This document shows, in pieces, positions 9,081 through 18,941 of a DNA stretch of 64,000 bases (positions are counted from its first letter, which is position 1; the number at the start of each line of letters is the position of its first letter). Origin of the DNA: Nocardioides panacis (GTDB lineage: Bacteria; Actinomycetota; Actinomycetes; Propionibacteriales; Nocardioidaceae); the NCBI RefSeq assembly GCF_019039255.1, contig NZ_CP077062.1, positions 3,038,001 to 3,102,000 of the forward strand. The letters are read 5' to 3'. A program made the translations under genes and the position numbers. Under the pieces are notes generated by a model that searched no databases, was not told the DNA's origin, and saw nothing but the letters and a program-made list of their open reading frames with translations.

Positions 9081-9908
9081 GTGCGCGTGCTCGTCACCGG
9101 CGCCGCCGGCAGCATCGGCGCGGTGCTCTGCGCGGGGCTCGTGGACCGTGGGCACACCGTGGTGGGCCTGGACCTGATCCCGGAGCCGGGCGGCTTCCCC
9201 GGCGAGTGGGCGACCGCCGACTGCGCGGACCCGGACGCCGTCGAGGCGGTCTTCGTGGCGGCGGCGCGGACCGGCGCCCTGGAGGCGGTCGTGCACCTCG
9301 CCGGCATGCCCACCGAGGCCTCCCTGCCCGAGGAGCTCACCTCGCACGTGGTGACCACCGGCGCCCTGCTCGACGCGATGGTGCGGCACGGCGTCACCCG
9401 GATCGTCTACGCCAGCAGCAACCACGCCGTGGGCCGCACCCCGCGCGGTGACGACCTGCTCGAGGTCGACGTACGCCCGCGGCCGGACACCTTCTACGGC
9501 GTGGCCAAGGTGGCCGCCGAGGCCCTGCTGTCGCTGTACGCCGACCGCTACGGCCTCGACGCGGTCGCCACCCGGATCGGCAGCTTCCTGGCCGCGCCGG
9601 AGAGCGTGCGCCACCTGTCGACCTGGCTGTCGCACGACGACGCGGTGCGGATGTTCGAGGCCGCGCTGACCACCCCCGACCCGGGCTTCGCGGTGCTCTA
9701 CGGGATCTCCGCGAACACCCGCGCCTGGTGGGACCTGGACGCCGGCCGCGCGCTCGGCTACCACCCCCAGGACGACGCCGAGCGGTACGTCGACCAGGTG
9801 ACCCGGGACCCGGGGCGCGACGACGTCGAGGGTGCGCACGTCGGCGGCTCCTACCTCTCCGAGACGCTGCACCGCCCCGCGCTGGACGGACCCACCCGTC
9901 CGGGCTAG
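9081..9908 (+). CDS. NAD-dependent epimerase/dehydratase family protein (uronate-dehydrogenase-like)
   Basis: 275-residue extended short-chain dehydrogenase. Rossmann motif GAAGSIGAVL at the N-terminus, VVHLAGMPTEAS, active-site YASSN, and YGVAKVAAE giving the YxxxK pair. The short length and RIGSFLAAPESVRHLSTWLS resemble uronate dehydrogenase and related sugar-lactone enzymes more than UDP-sugar epimerases. GTG start directly behind the phosphorylase stop. The substrate is inferred only at family level. No obvious link to purines apart from operon position. Confidence 0.8.
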   Translation: MRVLVTGAAGSIGAVLCAGLVDRGHTVVGLDLIPEPGGFPGEWATADCADPDAVEAVFVAAARTGALEAVVHLAGMPTEASLPEELTSHVVTTGALLDAMVRHGVTRIVYASSNHAVGRTPRGDDLLEVDVRPRPDTFYGVAKVAAEALLSLYADRYGLDAVATRIGSFLAAPESVRHLSTWLSHDDAVRMFEAALTTPDPGFAVLYGISANTRAWWDLDAGRALGYHPQDDAERYVDQVTRDPGRDDVEGAHVGGSYLSETLHRPALDGPTRPG

Positions 9909-9958
9909 TCCCTTCGGACACTTCCCCCCGCAAACCCCGCGGGTCCGCCCTCCGCCAG

Positions 9959-9982
9959 CCGAAACTGTGGACGACAGTTCGG
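9959..9982. promoter_or_regulatory. Imperfect inverted repeat before the GGDEF-EAL gene
   Basis: CCGAAACTGT, GGACG, ACAGTTCGG: nine paired bases with one bulged A, centred about 30 bp upstream of the GTG. It could be an operator or an RNA hairpin. It does not resemble a c-di-GMP riboswitch. Confidence 0.3.
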
Positions 9983-10001
9983 GCCGACGGGGAGGGCACC
10001 G

Positions 10002-12746
10002 GTGACTTCCATCGAGCACGTCGTCCGGCCCGAGCCGGCACCGGCGCACCTCGCGCGCACCCCCGGCCGGTCGGAGCGGCGGTACCGCGCCGCGGTCGCG
10101 CTCGCCCTGGGGAGCGTGCTGCTCTTCGGGCTGTGGCTCGGCGCCGGGGTGGGCGGCGCGGCCACCCGCCGGCTGGTCAGCGACCTGGTCTTCGTGGTCG
10201 CCCCGACCGTGGCCGCGCTGAGCTGCCGGCACGCCCACCGGGTGCGGCACGGCCGGCACACGGGCTGGGCCTGGCTGGCGGCCGGTTGCCTGACCTGGGC
10301 CGCGGGGTCGCTGGTGTGGACCGTCTCCGGGACCGTGCTGGACGCGCCCTCACCGTTCCCGTCGCTCGCCGACGTCGGCTACATCGGCTACGCGGTCCCG
10401 ATCGCGATCGGCATCGCGCAGTTCCCGCGCTCGGCCGGCAACCTGTGGTCCCGGCGCCGGGTCTACCTCGACTCCGTCGTGGTGGCGGGCGCGCTGCTGC
10501 TGGTCAGCGCCCTGTGGGTGCTGGGCCCCGTCGTGCACGCCACCAGCGAGCCGCTGGTCCGGTTGGACGCCCTCGCCTACCCGCTCGCCGACGTGCTCGT
10601 CGCGTCCTTCGTGCTGGTCCGCTGCATGGTGCTGCCGCAGGCCCGGCTGCGCGTGTGGGTCCCGCTGTGCGTGGGACTGCTGGTGCTCGCGGTCACCGAC
10701 AGCCGCTACGTCACGCAGACCTTCACCGGCACCTTCCGCTCCGGCGGGATGACCGACCTCGGCTGGCTGCTCAGCTTCCTGCTGGTGGCGCTGGCCGCCC
10801 AGGTCCCGGCCGGCGACTCCGACCTGCCGGTCCAGGACGACCTCGGCCGGCCGCCGTCGCTGGCCCAGGAGCTGCTGCCCTACGCCGCCCTCGCGCTGGC
10901 CGCCTGGGCCTACCTCACCACGCCGGCCGCCGTCGCCCACCCGGGCCGGTACCTCTGGCTGACCGGGCCGCTGGCACTCGCCGTCGCCGTCCGGCAGCTG
11001 CTCGTGGTCGCCGACCACCTGCGGCTCGGCCACGACCTGGGCGCGGCCGTGGAGCGTCGTACGTCGCAGCTGCTGCACCGCGACCAGTGGTGGAAGGACC
11101 TGGTGGCCAACCTGTCCGACGTCGTGATCGTCGTCGGCGTCGACGGGGCGGTCGGCTACGTCAGCCCGTCGGCGCACACCGCGCTGAGCCACTGGCAGCG
11201 GCTCGCGGACGCCACCGACCTGCAGGCCCAGGTGCACCCCGAGGACAAGCGCGGCACGTTCGACACGATCCGGCCGGTGCTCGAGGGCGAGCACCGCTTC
11301 GGCTTCGTGGAGTGCCGGCTGCGCCGCGCGGACGGCAGCTGGGGCTGGTTCGAGGTGACCGCCGTCGGGCAGCTCGACGGACGCGCGCTCCGCGGCGCGG
11401 TGCTGACCCTGCACGACGTCAGCGACAGCCACCACCTCACCGACCGGCTGACCCACCAGGCCTACCACGACGCGCTGACCGGGCTCCCGAACCGGGCGCT
11501 GCTGATGGAGCGGCTCGACGCGGCGCTGGCCCACGACGACGGGACCGGGTTCGCGCTGCTGCTGATGGACCTCGACGACTTCAAGGTGATCAACGACCGG
11601 CACGGGCACGCCTCGGGCGACGCGGTGCTGGAGGTGATCGGCGCCCGCCTGGTGGCGACCGTGCGGGCCGGCGACACCGTGGCCCGGCTCGGCGGTGACG
11701 AGTTCGCGCTGCTGCTGTCCGGGTCGCGGGGGTCCGTGCGCCGGACCGCCGAGCGGCTCGTCGAGCAGGTCGTCGCGCCGATCGAGGTCGGCGGTCGCCG
11801 GTTCCTGGTGCGCGCCAGCATCGGCGTGGTCTTCCCGGCCCCCGGCGACGTGGAGACGCCGCACTCGCTGCTCTCGCACGCCGACATCGCGCTCTACGAG
11901 GCCAAGGCCCGCGACAAGGGCGGGATCGTGGTGATCGACGGCCCGGAGCGCGAGGCCGCCGCCAAGCAGGTCTTCCTCCGCGAGCAGATCGCCCAGCCGG
12001 TGCTCGAGGAGTTCTCCGTCGTCTACCAGCCGATCGTCGACCTCGGCAGCGGCGTGGTCCGCGGCGTCGAGGCGCTGCTGCGCTGGCAGCACCCCGAGCT
12101 CGGCGCGGTCTCCCCCGCCGACTTCATCCCGATGTCGGAGTACGGCGGCTCGATCCGGGTGCTCGGCTGGCACGTGATGACCGAGGCCTGCACGCAGCTC
12201 GGCCGGTGGCGCCGGGAGCTGCCCGACCACCGGCTCGCCGTCGGCATCAACGTGTCCATCCGGCAGCTCGACGAGCCGCGGTTCGCCGAGCGGGTGCTGG
12301 CCCTGGTCGCGGCCCACGGGATCGAGCCGGACCAGATCGTCCTGGAGCTCACCGAGCAGGCGCTGGCCGTCGACTTCGAGACCGCCGTGACGGTGGTGGC
12401 AGACCTGCGGGCCGGCGGGGTCTCGGTGGCCGTCGACGACTACGGCACCGGCTACTCCTCGCTGCGCTACCTGCACCGCTTCGCCGCGGACGTGGTGAAG
12501 ATCGACCGGTCCTTCGTGGCGCAGCTCGAGGGCAGCGCGCACACCGAGAAGATCGTCCGCTCGGTCGTGCACATGGCCGAGGGCCTCGACCTCCAGTCCA
12601 TCGCCGAGGGCATCGAGACCGTCGCCCAGCTCGAGCTGCTGCGCGACCTCGGCTGCGAGCTCGGCCAGGGCTTCCTGTTCTCCCGGCCGGTCCCGCCCGG
12701 CGAGATCACCGCGCTGCTGCGGGACGGGCACCCGCTGTCGGTGTGA
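10002..12746 (+). CDS. Membrane diguanylate cyclase/phosphodiesterase (PAS-GGDEF-EAL)
   Basis: 914 residues. About nine hydrophobic helices in the first 345 residues form a membrane sensor; a PAS-like domain (about 365-480) follows, then GGDEF and EAL. GGDEF is intact (RLGGDEF, residues 564-568) with an RxxD inhibitory site (RAGD) five residues before it, so cyclase activity with product feedback is plausible. EAL is also intact: VEALLRW (E690), INVS, ELTE, DDYGTGYSS, VKIDRSF, AEGIET. Either or both activities on c-di-GMP are possible. GTG preceded by GGGGAGG at about 7 nt. It sits between metabolic genes and is probably its own unit. Confidence 0.92.
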   Translation: MTSIEHVVRPEPAPAHLARTPGRSERRYRAAVALALGSVLLFGLWLGAGVGGAATRRLVSDLVFVVAPTVAALSCRHAHRVRHGRHTGWAWLAAGCLTWAAGSLVWTVSGTVLDAPSPFPSLADVGYIGYAVPIAIGIAQFPRSAGNLWSRRRVYLDSVVVAGALLLVSALWVLGPVVHATSEPLVRLDALAYPLADVLVASFVLVRCMVLPQARLRVWVPLCVGLLVLAVTDSRYVTQTFTGTFRSGGMTDLGWLLSFLLVALAAQVPAGDSDLPVQDDLGRPPSLAQELLPYAALALAAWAYLTTPAAVAHPGRYLWLTGPLALAVAVRQLLVVADHLRLGHDLGAAVERRTSQLLHRDQWWKDLVANLSDVVIVVGVDGAVGYVSPSAHTALSHWQRLADATDLQAQVHPEDKRGTFDTIRPVLEGEHRFGFVECRLRRADGSWGWFEVTAVGQLDGRALRGAVLTLHDVSDSHHLTDRLTHQAYHDALTGLPNRALLMERLDAALAHDDGTGFALLLMDLDDFKVINDRHGHASGDAVLEVIGARLVATVRAGDTVARLGGDEFALLLSGSRGSVRRTAERLVEQVVAPIEVGGRRFLVRASIGVVFPAPGDVETPHSLLSHADIALYEAKARDKGGIVVIDGPEREAAAKQVFLREQIAQPVLEEFSVVYQPIVDLGSGVVRGVEALLRWQHPELGAVSPADFIPMSEYGGSIRVLGWHVMTEACTQLGRWRRELPDHRLAVGINVSIRQLDEPRFAERVLALVAAHGIEPDQIVLELTEQALAVDFETAVTVVADLRAGGVSVAVDDYGTGYSSLRYLHRFAADVVKIDRSFVAQLEGSAHTEKIVRSVVHMAEGLDLQSIAEGIETVAQLELLRDLGCELGQGFLFSRPVPPGEITALLRDGHPLSV

Positions 12747-12771
12747 CCCCACCCGGCGCGGGGGCGGCCAC

Positions 12772-12784
12772 TAGTGTTCCGCCC
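12772..12784 (+). promoter_or_regulatory. -10 element of leaderless phosphomutase promoter
   Basis: TAGTGT at 12772-12777, 7 nt before ATG 12785. It argues for that ATG rather than the GTG at 12798. Confidence 0.4.
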
Positions 12785-14477
12785 ATGAGCGAGACCCGTG
12801 ACCCCCCAGGAGCTGCTCGGACGTGCCCGCGCCTGGGCCGCCGAGGACCCCGACCCGCAGACCCGCGCCGAGCTGGAGGACCTCCTCGGCCAGGCGTCCG
12901 CCGAGACCTGGGCGGACACCACGACCGGGTCCGGTGCGGCCGCGGAGCTCGCCGACGCGTTCGACGGGCGGCTCGAGTTCGGCACCGCCGGCCTGCGCGG
13001 GAAGCTCGGCGCCGGCCCCAACCGGATGAACCGGGTCGTGGTCATCCGGGCCGCGGCCGGCCTCGCGGCGTACCTCCTGAAGCAGGGGCACGCCGGCGGC
13101 ACCGTCGTGGTCGGGTACGACGCCCGGCACAACTCGGCGGTCTTCGCCGAGGACACCGCCGCGGTGATGGTCGGCGCCGGCCTGGACGCCGTGCTGCTCC
13201 CCCGCCCGCTGCCCACCCCGGTGCTGGCCTACGCGATCCGGTCGCTCGGCTGCGTCGCCGGTGTGATGGTGACCGCGTCGCACAACCCGCCCGAGGACAA
13301 CGGCTACAAGGTCTACCTCGGCGACGGCAGCCAGATCGTGCCGCCCGCGGACGCGGAGATCTCCGCCGCGATCGACGCGGTCGGTCCCCTCGACACCGTA
13401 CGACGGGCCGACGGCTGGACCCGGCTCGGCGAGGACGTCGTCGACTCCTACCTCTCCGACGTCGTCGCCCTCGTCGACCCGGACGGTCCGCGGGACCTCA
13501 CGGTCGTCTACACGCCGCTGCACGGGGTCGGCGGCGAGACCGTGGCGCGGGTGATGGAGCGGGCCGGGTTCGCGGCACCGCACGTCGCGACAGCCCAGGC
13601 CGAGCCGGACCCGGACTTCCCCACCGTGGCGTTCCCCAACCCCGAGGAGCCGGGCGCCATGGACCTCGCGATGGCGCTCGCCGCCGAGGTCGGCGCGGAC
13701 GTCGTCGTCGCCAACGACCCGGACGCGGACCGGTGCGCGGTGGCGGTGCCGGACGCGCACGGCTGGCGGATGCTGCGCGGCGACGAGGTCGGAGCCCTGC
13801 TCGGCGACTTCCTGCTCCGCTCGGGGGCCGAGGGCGTCTACGCCAACTCGATCGTGTCCTCCACGCTGCTCGGCACGCTCGCGGCGGCCGCCGGACAGCC
13901 GCACCGCGAGACGCTCACCGGCTTCAAGTGGATCGGCCGCGTCGAGGGCCTCGCGTTCGGCTACGAGGAGGCGCTCGGCTACTGCGTGGCGCCCGGCCTG
14001 GTCCGCGACAAGGACGGCGTGTCCGCGCTGCTCCTGGTCCTCGAGCTCGCCGCCCGGCTCAGGAGCGAGGGCCGCACGCTGACCGACCGGCTCGACGACC
14101 TGGCCCGCGAGCACGGGCTGCACGCCACCGACCAGCTCTCGGTGCGGGTCACCGACCTCAGCCTGATCGCCGCCGCGATGGACCGGCTGCGCACCGCTCC
14201 CCCGGCCACGCTCGGCGGCCTGGCCGTCGAGTCCGTCGACGACCTCGCCGAGGGCGGCGCGGACCTGCCCCCGACCGAGGGTCTGCGCTTCCGGCTGGCC
14301 GACCGGGCCCGGGTGATCGTGCGCCCGTCGGGCACCGAGCCCAAGATCAAGTGCTACCTCGAGGTCGTGGTGCCCGTGGAACCCGGCGAGCCGGGCGGCG
14401 TGGACGCGGCCCGGATCTCCGCGGCCGGGCGCCTCGACGCGATCCGGGGCGACCTCGCGGCCGCCGCCGGCCTCTGA
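12785..14477 (+). CDS. Phosphohexomutase (phosphomannomutase/phosphoglucomutase family)
   Basis: Interconverts 1- and 6- (or 5-) phosphosugars. About 560 residues in the alpha-D-phosphohexomutase fold: FGTAGLRGKLG, active-site serine loop VTASHNPPEDNGYKVY, metal loop NDPDADRCAV, GFKWIGRVEG, and C-terminal phosphate loop RPSGTEPKIKCYLE. In a nucleoside cluster it may supply phosphopentomutase activity, but that is inference. ATG 12785 has the -10 spacing but needs one C removed from the six-C run at 12802-12807 (then ETRDPQELL); the GTG at 12798 needs no correction and loses only a few residues. Confidence 0.88.
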
Positions 14478-14500
14478 CCCCGATGATGCAAGGAGCACCC

Positions 14501-14869
14501 ATGGACATGCGACTCGAGCTGGTCCCGTTGCGCTCGACCGACGTGGACCGGAGCCTGGCGTTCTACGTCGACCAGGTGGGCTTCGGCCTCGACCACGACG
14601 TGCAGCCCGGCAACGGCATGCGGATCGTCCAGCTGACCCCGCCGGGGTCGGCCTGCTCGGTGGTGGTCGGCGTCGGGATCGGTGACCCCGACGCGGCACC
14701 CGTGCAGGGTCTGCACCTGGTGGTGGACGACCTCGACGCCGTGCGCGCGTCGCTGGTCGGCACCGGGGTGGCCGTGTCCGAGGTCAGCGACATGGGCGGC
14801 GGGGTGCGCTACGCCTACTTCAGCGACCCCGACGGCAACTCGTGGGCGCTGCAGCAGATCTCCCGCTGA
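14501..14869 (+). CDS. VOC (glyoxalase/bleomycin-resistance fold) protein
   Basis: 122-residue single-chain vicinal-oxygen-chelate protein: N-terminal half VDRSLAFYVDQVGFGLDHD, C-terminal YAYFSDPDGNSWALQQ. Members include glyoxalases, dioxygenases and antibiotic-binding proteins; residues seen do not fix the activity. ATG preceded by AAGGAG at 14490-14495. It lies 23 bp after the phosphomutase and may be co-transcribed. Convergent with the next gene, 12 bp apart. Confidence 0.8.
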   Translation: MDMRLELVPLRSTDVDRSLAFYVDQVGFGLDHDVQPGNGMRIVQLTPPGSACSVVVGVGIGDPDAAPVQGLHLVVDDLDAVRASLVGTGVAVSEVSDMGGGVRYAYFSDPDGNSWALQQISR

Positions 14870-14881
14870 GCGGCAGGGCGG

Positions 14882-15553
14882 CTAGACCCACAGGCTGACC
14901 ACGAACGCCAGCGCGGTCACGGCCAGCGCCACGATCTCCGGCACGGCGCACGGCTGGCGGACGTGCAGCCCCTCGGTGCTGCCGCCGCGTCGGGCCAGCT
15001 CGCGCTTGGCCTGGTCGACGAGCTCCTCGATCCGGGTGACCACGAACGTGTGGTAGCTCATCGCCGTCTGGTCCGGGGCGGCCATCTCGGCCTTGTCGGA
15101 GAACTCGCGGCTGCGGCTCTTGCCGGCCAACGACCCCTGGCGTGCGGCCTTGCCGCGCTGGCGCATGTCGGAGACCAGCGACCGGCCGATCCCGATGCAG
15201 ACGTACCGGCGCTCCCCCACCCAGACGTTGAGTGTCTGGCCCATCGTCACCTCGTCGATGAGCACGTAGGGCAGCAGGGTGTCCCGCACGGAGCCCTGCA
15301 GCTTCAGCCGAGCGGTGTACGCCGTGACGCGCGGCCGCAGCTGCGAGACCCAGACCAGCACGCCCGCGAAGGCGGCGGCCAGCGCGATCCGGAGCCCGAC
15401 GAGCGTGTGCACGCCGATCACCACGTAGCCGACCGCGAGGACCGCCAGCACCACACCGGCCCAGCCCACGAACATCCCGGTGGTGGGCTTGAACCGCTCG
15501 AGCACGCGCTCGGCACCGGGCTCGTCCGCGGGGGTCTGCGCTGAGGGGGCCAT
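14882..15553 (-). CDS. Membrane protein with PH-like domain
   Basis: 223 residues. Two adjacent N-terminal membrane helices (MFVGWAGVVLAVLAVGYVVI and LRIALAAAFAGVLVWV), a soluble beta-rich region (LPYVLIDEVTMGQTLNVWVG, YVCIGIGRSLVSDM) resembling bacterial PH domains, a charged helix (VTRIEELVDQAKRELARR), and a C-terminal helix (PEIVALAVTALAFVVSLWV). Function unknown. ATG 15553 is supported by CAGAAT 6 nt upstream. Confidence 0.65.
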   Translation of the reverse strand: MAPSAQTPADEPGAERVLERFKPTTGMFVGWAGVVLAVLAVGYVVIGVHTLVGLRIALAAAFAGVLVWVSQLRPRVTAYTARLKLQGSVRDTLLPYVLIDEVTMGQTLNVWVGERRYVCIGIGRSLVSDMRQRGKAARQGSLAGKSRSREFSDKAEMAAPDQTAMSYHTFVVTRIEELVDQAKRELARRGGSTEGLHVRQPCAVPEIVALAVTALAFVVSLWV

Positions 15554-15565
15554 GGCCCGATTCTG
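15554..15565 (-). promoter_or_regulatory. -10-like element, leaderless
   Basis: CAGAAT on the minus strand (15560-15565), 6 nt before ATG 15553; weaker match than TAnnnT. Confidence 0.3.
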
Positions 15566-15605
15566 CACCGGCGCGGGCGGTTCTCCGCAACCGGAGGCCC
15601 GGTCC

Positions 15606-15618
15606 TAGGATGGGCGCC
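15606..15618 (+). promoter_or_regulatory. -10 element of leaderless deoC promoter
   Basis: TAGGAT at 15606-15611, 7 nt before GTG 15619. It overlaps the alternative ATG at 15610, which is therefore unlikely to be used. Confidence 0.45.
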
Positions 15619-16606
15619 GTGACACAGACCCTGAGCTCGACGGCGAGCTCGACGCCCGACGGCGCGCTGCCCGGCCACCTGGCCGAGGCGACCTCGTCCG
15701 ACGCGTCCCTCCGCCGGTTCCTGCACGGGCTGCCGGGGGTGGACCAGGTCGGCGCCGAGGCGCGGGCCGCGTCGCTCGGCACCCGGTCGATCAAGACCAC
15801 CGCCAAGGCCTTCGCCCTCGACCTCGCGGTCCGGATGGTCGACCTCACCACGCTGGAGGGGTCCGACACCCCCGGCAAGGTGCGGGCCCTGTGCTCCAAG
15901 GCGATGCGGCCCGACCCGGCGGACCCCTCGTGCCCCGCCGCGGCAGCGGTCTGCGTCTACCCCGACATGGTCGCGACCGCCAAGCAGGCGCTCGCCGGCA
16001 GCGGGGTGCGCATCGCCTCGGTCGCCACCGCGTTCCCGTCGGGCCGTGCGGCGCGGGACATCAAGCTGGCCGACACGCGTGACGCGGTCGAGGCCGGCGC
16101 CGACGAGATCGACATGGTGATCGACCGCGGCGCGTTCCTCTCCGGCCGCTACCTCGACGTGTTCGAGGAGATCGTGGCGGTGCGGGAGGCGTGCGGGGAC
16201 GCGCACCTCAAGGTGATCTTCGAGACCGGCGAGCTGCAGACCTACGACAACGTCCGCCGGGTCTCCTGGCTCGCGATGATGGCAGGGGCGCACTTCATCA
16301 AGACCTCCACCGGCAAGATCCAGCCGGCCGCCACCCTGCCGGTGACGATGGTGATGCTGGAGGCGGTCCGCGACTACCGCGCGGCGACCGGCCAGATGGT
16401 CGGCGTGGAAGCCCGCCGGCGGCATCCGCACCGCCAAGGACGCGATCAAGTACCTCGTGATGGTCAACGAGGTGGCCGGCCAGGACTGGCTGGACCCGGA
16501 CTGGTTCCGCTTCGGCGCCTCCACGCTCCTCAACGACCTGCTCATGCAGCGCACCAAGATGACCACCGGCCGCTACTCCGGTCCCGACTACTTCACGCTG
16601 GACTGA
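15619..16606 (+). CDS. deoC: Deoxyribose-phosphate aldolase (frameshifted near the second catalytic Lys)
   Basis: Splits 2-deoxyribose 5-phosphate into acetaldehyde and glyceraldehyde 3-phosphate. About 328 residues, the long actinobacterial form. Motifs: AAAVCVYPDMVATAKQAL, DEIDMVIDRGAFLSG, and Schiff-base Lys in HFIKTSTGKIQPAAT. Just before the second lysine motif the frame breaks: bases 16405-16410 read gtggaa where gtgaa is needed; removing one G (16407/16408) gives VGVKPAGGIRTAKDAIKYL and an uninterrupted C-terminus ending YFTLD. Unlike the other lesions here this is not in a long homopolymer. First gene of a four-gene run with two aldehyde dehydrogenases and a kinase. Confidence 0.92.
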
Positions 16607-16612
16607 TCCCCT

Positions 16613-18056
16613 GTGACTGAGCAGAACCTGTTCGAGTACGCGCCGGCCCTCGAGTCGCGCTCGATCGTCGACATCCGCTCCTCCTACGGCCTGTTCGTGA
16701 ACGGCGAGTTCGTCGACGCGACCGGCGGCGGGTCGTTCAAGACGATCAGCCCGTCCACCGAGGAGGTCCTCGCCGAGGTCGCCGAGGCGTCGGAGGCCGA
16801 CGTCGACCTGGCCGTCCGGGCCGCCCGGCGCGCGTACACCCGGGTCTGGTCACGGATGTCGGGCCGCGAGCGCTCGAAGTACCTCTTCCGGATCGCCCGG
16901 CTGCTGCAGGAGCGCAGCCGTGAGTTCGCGGTGCTGGAGACGATCGACAACGGCAAGCCGATCAAGGAGTCCCGCGACGTCGACGTCCCGACGGCCGCGG
17001 CGCACTTCTTCTACTACGCCGGCTGGGCCGACAAGCTCGGGCACGCCGGCTTCGGCGCGGACCCGCAGCCGCTCGGCGTCGCCGGCCAGGTGATCCCCTG
17101 GAACTTCCCGCTGCTGATGCTGGCCTGGAAGATCGCCCCGGCGCTGGCCGCCGGCAACACCGTGGTGCTCAAGCCGGCCGAGACGACCCCCCTGACCGCG
17201 CTGCTGTTCGCGGAGGTCTGCCAGCAGGCGGACCTCCCCCCCGGGAGTGGTGAACATCCTCACCGGAGCCGGTGACACCGGCCGGGCGATCGTGGCCCAC
17301 CCCGACGTCGACAAGGTCGCGTTCACCGGCTCCACCGAGGTGGGCCGGATGATCGCCAAGACGGTCGCCGGCACCGACAAGCGGGTCACCCTCGAGCTGG
17401 GCGGCAAGGCCGCGAACATCGTGTTCGACGACGCCCCGGTCGACCAGGCCGTCGAGGGCATCGTCAACGGCATCTTCTTCAACCAGGGCCACGTCTGCTG
17501 CGCCGGCTCGCGGCTGCTCGTCCAGGAGTCCGTCGCCGAGGAGGTCCTCGAGCGGCTGAAGCGCCGGATGGCCACCCTGCGCTTGGGCGACCCGCTGGAC
17601 AAGAACACCGACGTCGGTGCCATCAACTCCGCCGAGCAGCTCGCCAAGATCCGGGAGCTCTCGGACGTCGGCGACGCCGAGGGCGCCGAGCGCTGGTCCC
17701 CCGCCTGCGACCTGCCCGCCAAGGGCTTCTGGTTCCCGCCGACGGTGTTCACCGGCGTCTCCCAGGCGCACCGCATCGCCCGCGAGGAGATCTTCGGGCC
17801 GGTGCTGTCGGTGCTGACCTTCCGCACCCCGGCCGAGGCCGTGGAGAAGGCGAACAACACGCCGTTCGGCCTGTCCGCCGGCATCTGGACCGACAAGGGC
17901 TCGCGGATCCTCTGGGTCGCCGACCAGCTGCGCGCCGGCGTGGTCTGGGCCAACACGTTCAACAAGTTCGACCCGACCAGCCCGTTCGGCGGGTACAAGG
18001 AGTCCGGGTACGGCCGCGAGGGCGGTCGCCACGGGCTGGAGGGATACCTGCGATGA
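16613..18056 (+). CDS. Aldehyde dehydrogenase, full length (frameshifted in this sequence)
   Basis: NAD(P)-dependent oxidation of an aldehyde, by context the acetaldehyde released by DeoC six bp upstream. About 480 residues after repair: IPWNFPLLMLAWKIAPALAA, AFTGSTEVGRM, catalytic Glu in LELGGKAANIV, catalytic Cys pair in GHVCCAGSRLL (about 295-296), and C-terminal SPFGGYKESGYGREGG. The frame breaks at the seven-C run 17236-17242; six C give DLPPGVVNILTGAG. GTG start. Overlaps the next gene by 4 bp, so translation is probably coupled. Confidence 0.92.
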
Positions 18057-18938
18057 GCCCGACCCCCGACACACGGATCGACGTGAAGAAGACCTACAAG
18101 CTCTACGTCGGCGGCGCGTTCCCCCCGCTCGGAGTCCGGCCGCACCTACCTCGTGCACGACCACAAGGGCCGGTTCCTCGCGAACGCGTCGGCAGCCTCC
18201 CGCAAGGACGCCCGGGACGCGGTGCAGGCCGCCCGGAAGGCCTTCGGCGGCTGGTCCGCCCGCACGGCGTACAACCGGGGCCAGGTCGTCTACCGGATCG
18301 CGGAGGTGCTCGAGGGTCGTCGCGTCCAGTTCGTCGACGAGGTGCAGCGCTCCGAGGGGCTGACCAAGCGGCAGGCCGAGGCGGTCGTGGACGCGTCGGT
18401 GGACCGGCTGGTCTGGTACGCCGGCTGGGCCGACAAGATCGCGCAGGTCGTCGGCGGCACCAACCCGGTGGCGGCGCCGTTCTTCAACTTCTCGCTGCCC
18501 GAGCCCACCGGCGTGGTCGGCGTCCTCGCCCCGCAGCAGTCCTCGCTGCTCGGCCTGGTCAGCGTGGTCGCGCCGGTCGTCGTCACCGGCAACACCTGCG
18601 TGGTCGCCTCGTCCCACGAGCGGCCGCTGCCGGCGATCACGTTCTCGGAGGTGCTGGCCACCTCCGACGTGCCCGGCGGCGTGGTCAACGTGCTCACCGG
18701 TGCGCTCGCGGACACCGCCCCCACGCTCGCCTCGCACATGGACGTCAACGCCGTCGACCTCACCGGGGTGTCCGGCGACGCCGAGACCGCCCGCGAGCTC
18801 GAGGTCGCCGCGGCCGAGAACCTCAAGCGGGTCGTCCGGGCCCGGGCCGCCGAGCCGGACTGGACGCTCGAGCCGGGCATCGACACGATGACCGCGTTCC
18901 TCGAGACCAAGACGGTCTGGCACCCGGTCGGCATCTGA
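18053..18938 (+). CDS. Truncated, catalytically degenerate aldehyde dehydrogenase homologue (frameshifted)
   Basis: About 294 residues after repair, against about 480 for the family. It aligns with the N-terminal NAD-binding half of its neighbour (WYAGWADKIAQVVGG, VVTGNTCVVAS, PGGVVNVLTG) but has APQQS where IPWNF is expected, lacks the catalytic Glu and Cys segments entirely, and ends in its own conserved-looking tail (TMTAFLETKTVWHPVGI). It is probably a partner or regulator of the upstream enzyme; I recall similar tandem pairs beside deoC in other actinobacteria. The frame breaks at the six-C run 18121-18126; five C give GGAFPRSESGRTYLV. ATG overlaps the preceding stop. Confidence 0.82.
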
Positions 18939-18941
18939 GGC

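Noticed and set aside
15610-15612. ATG 15610 as the deoC start
   Set aside because: It lies inside the TAGGAT hexamer that fits a leaderless start at GTG 15619.
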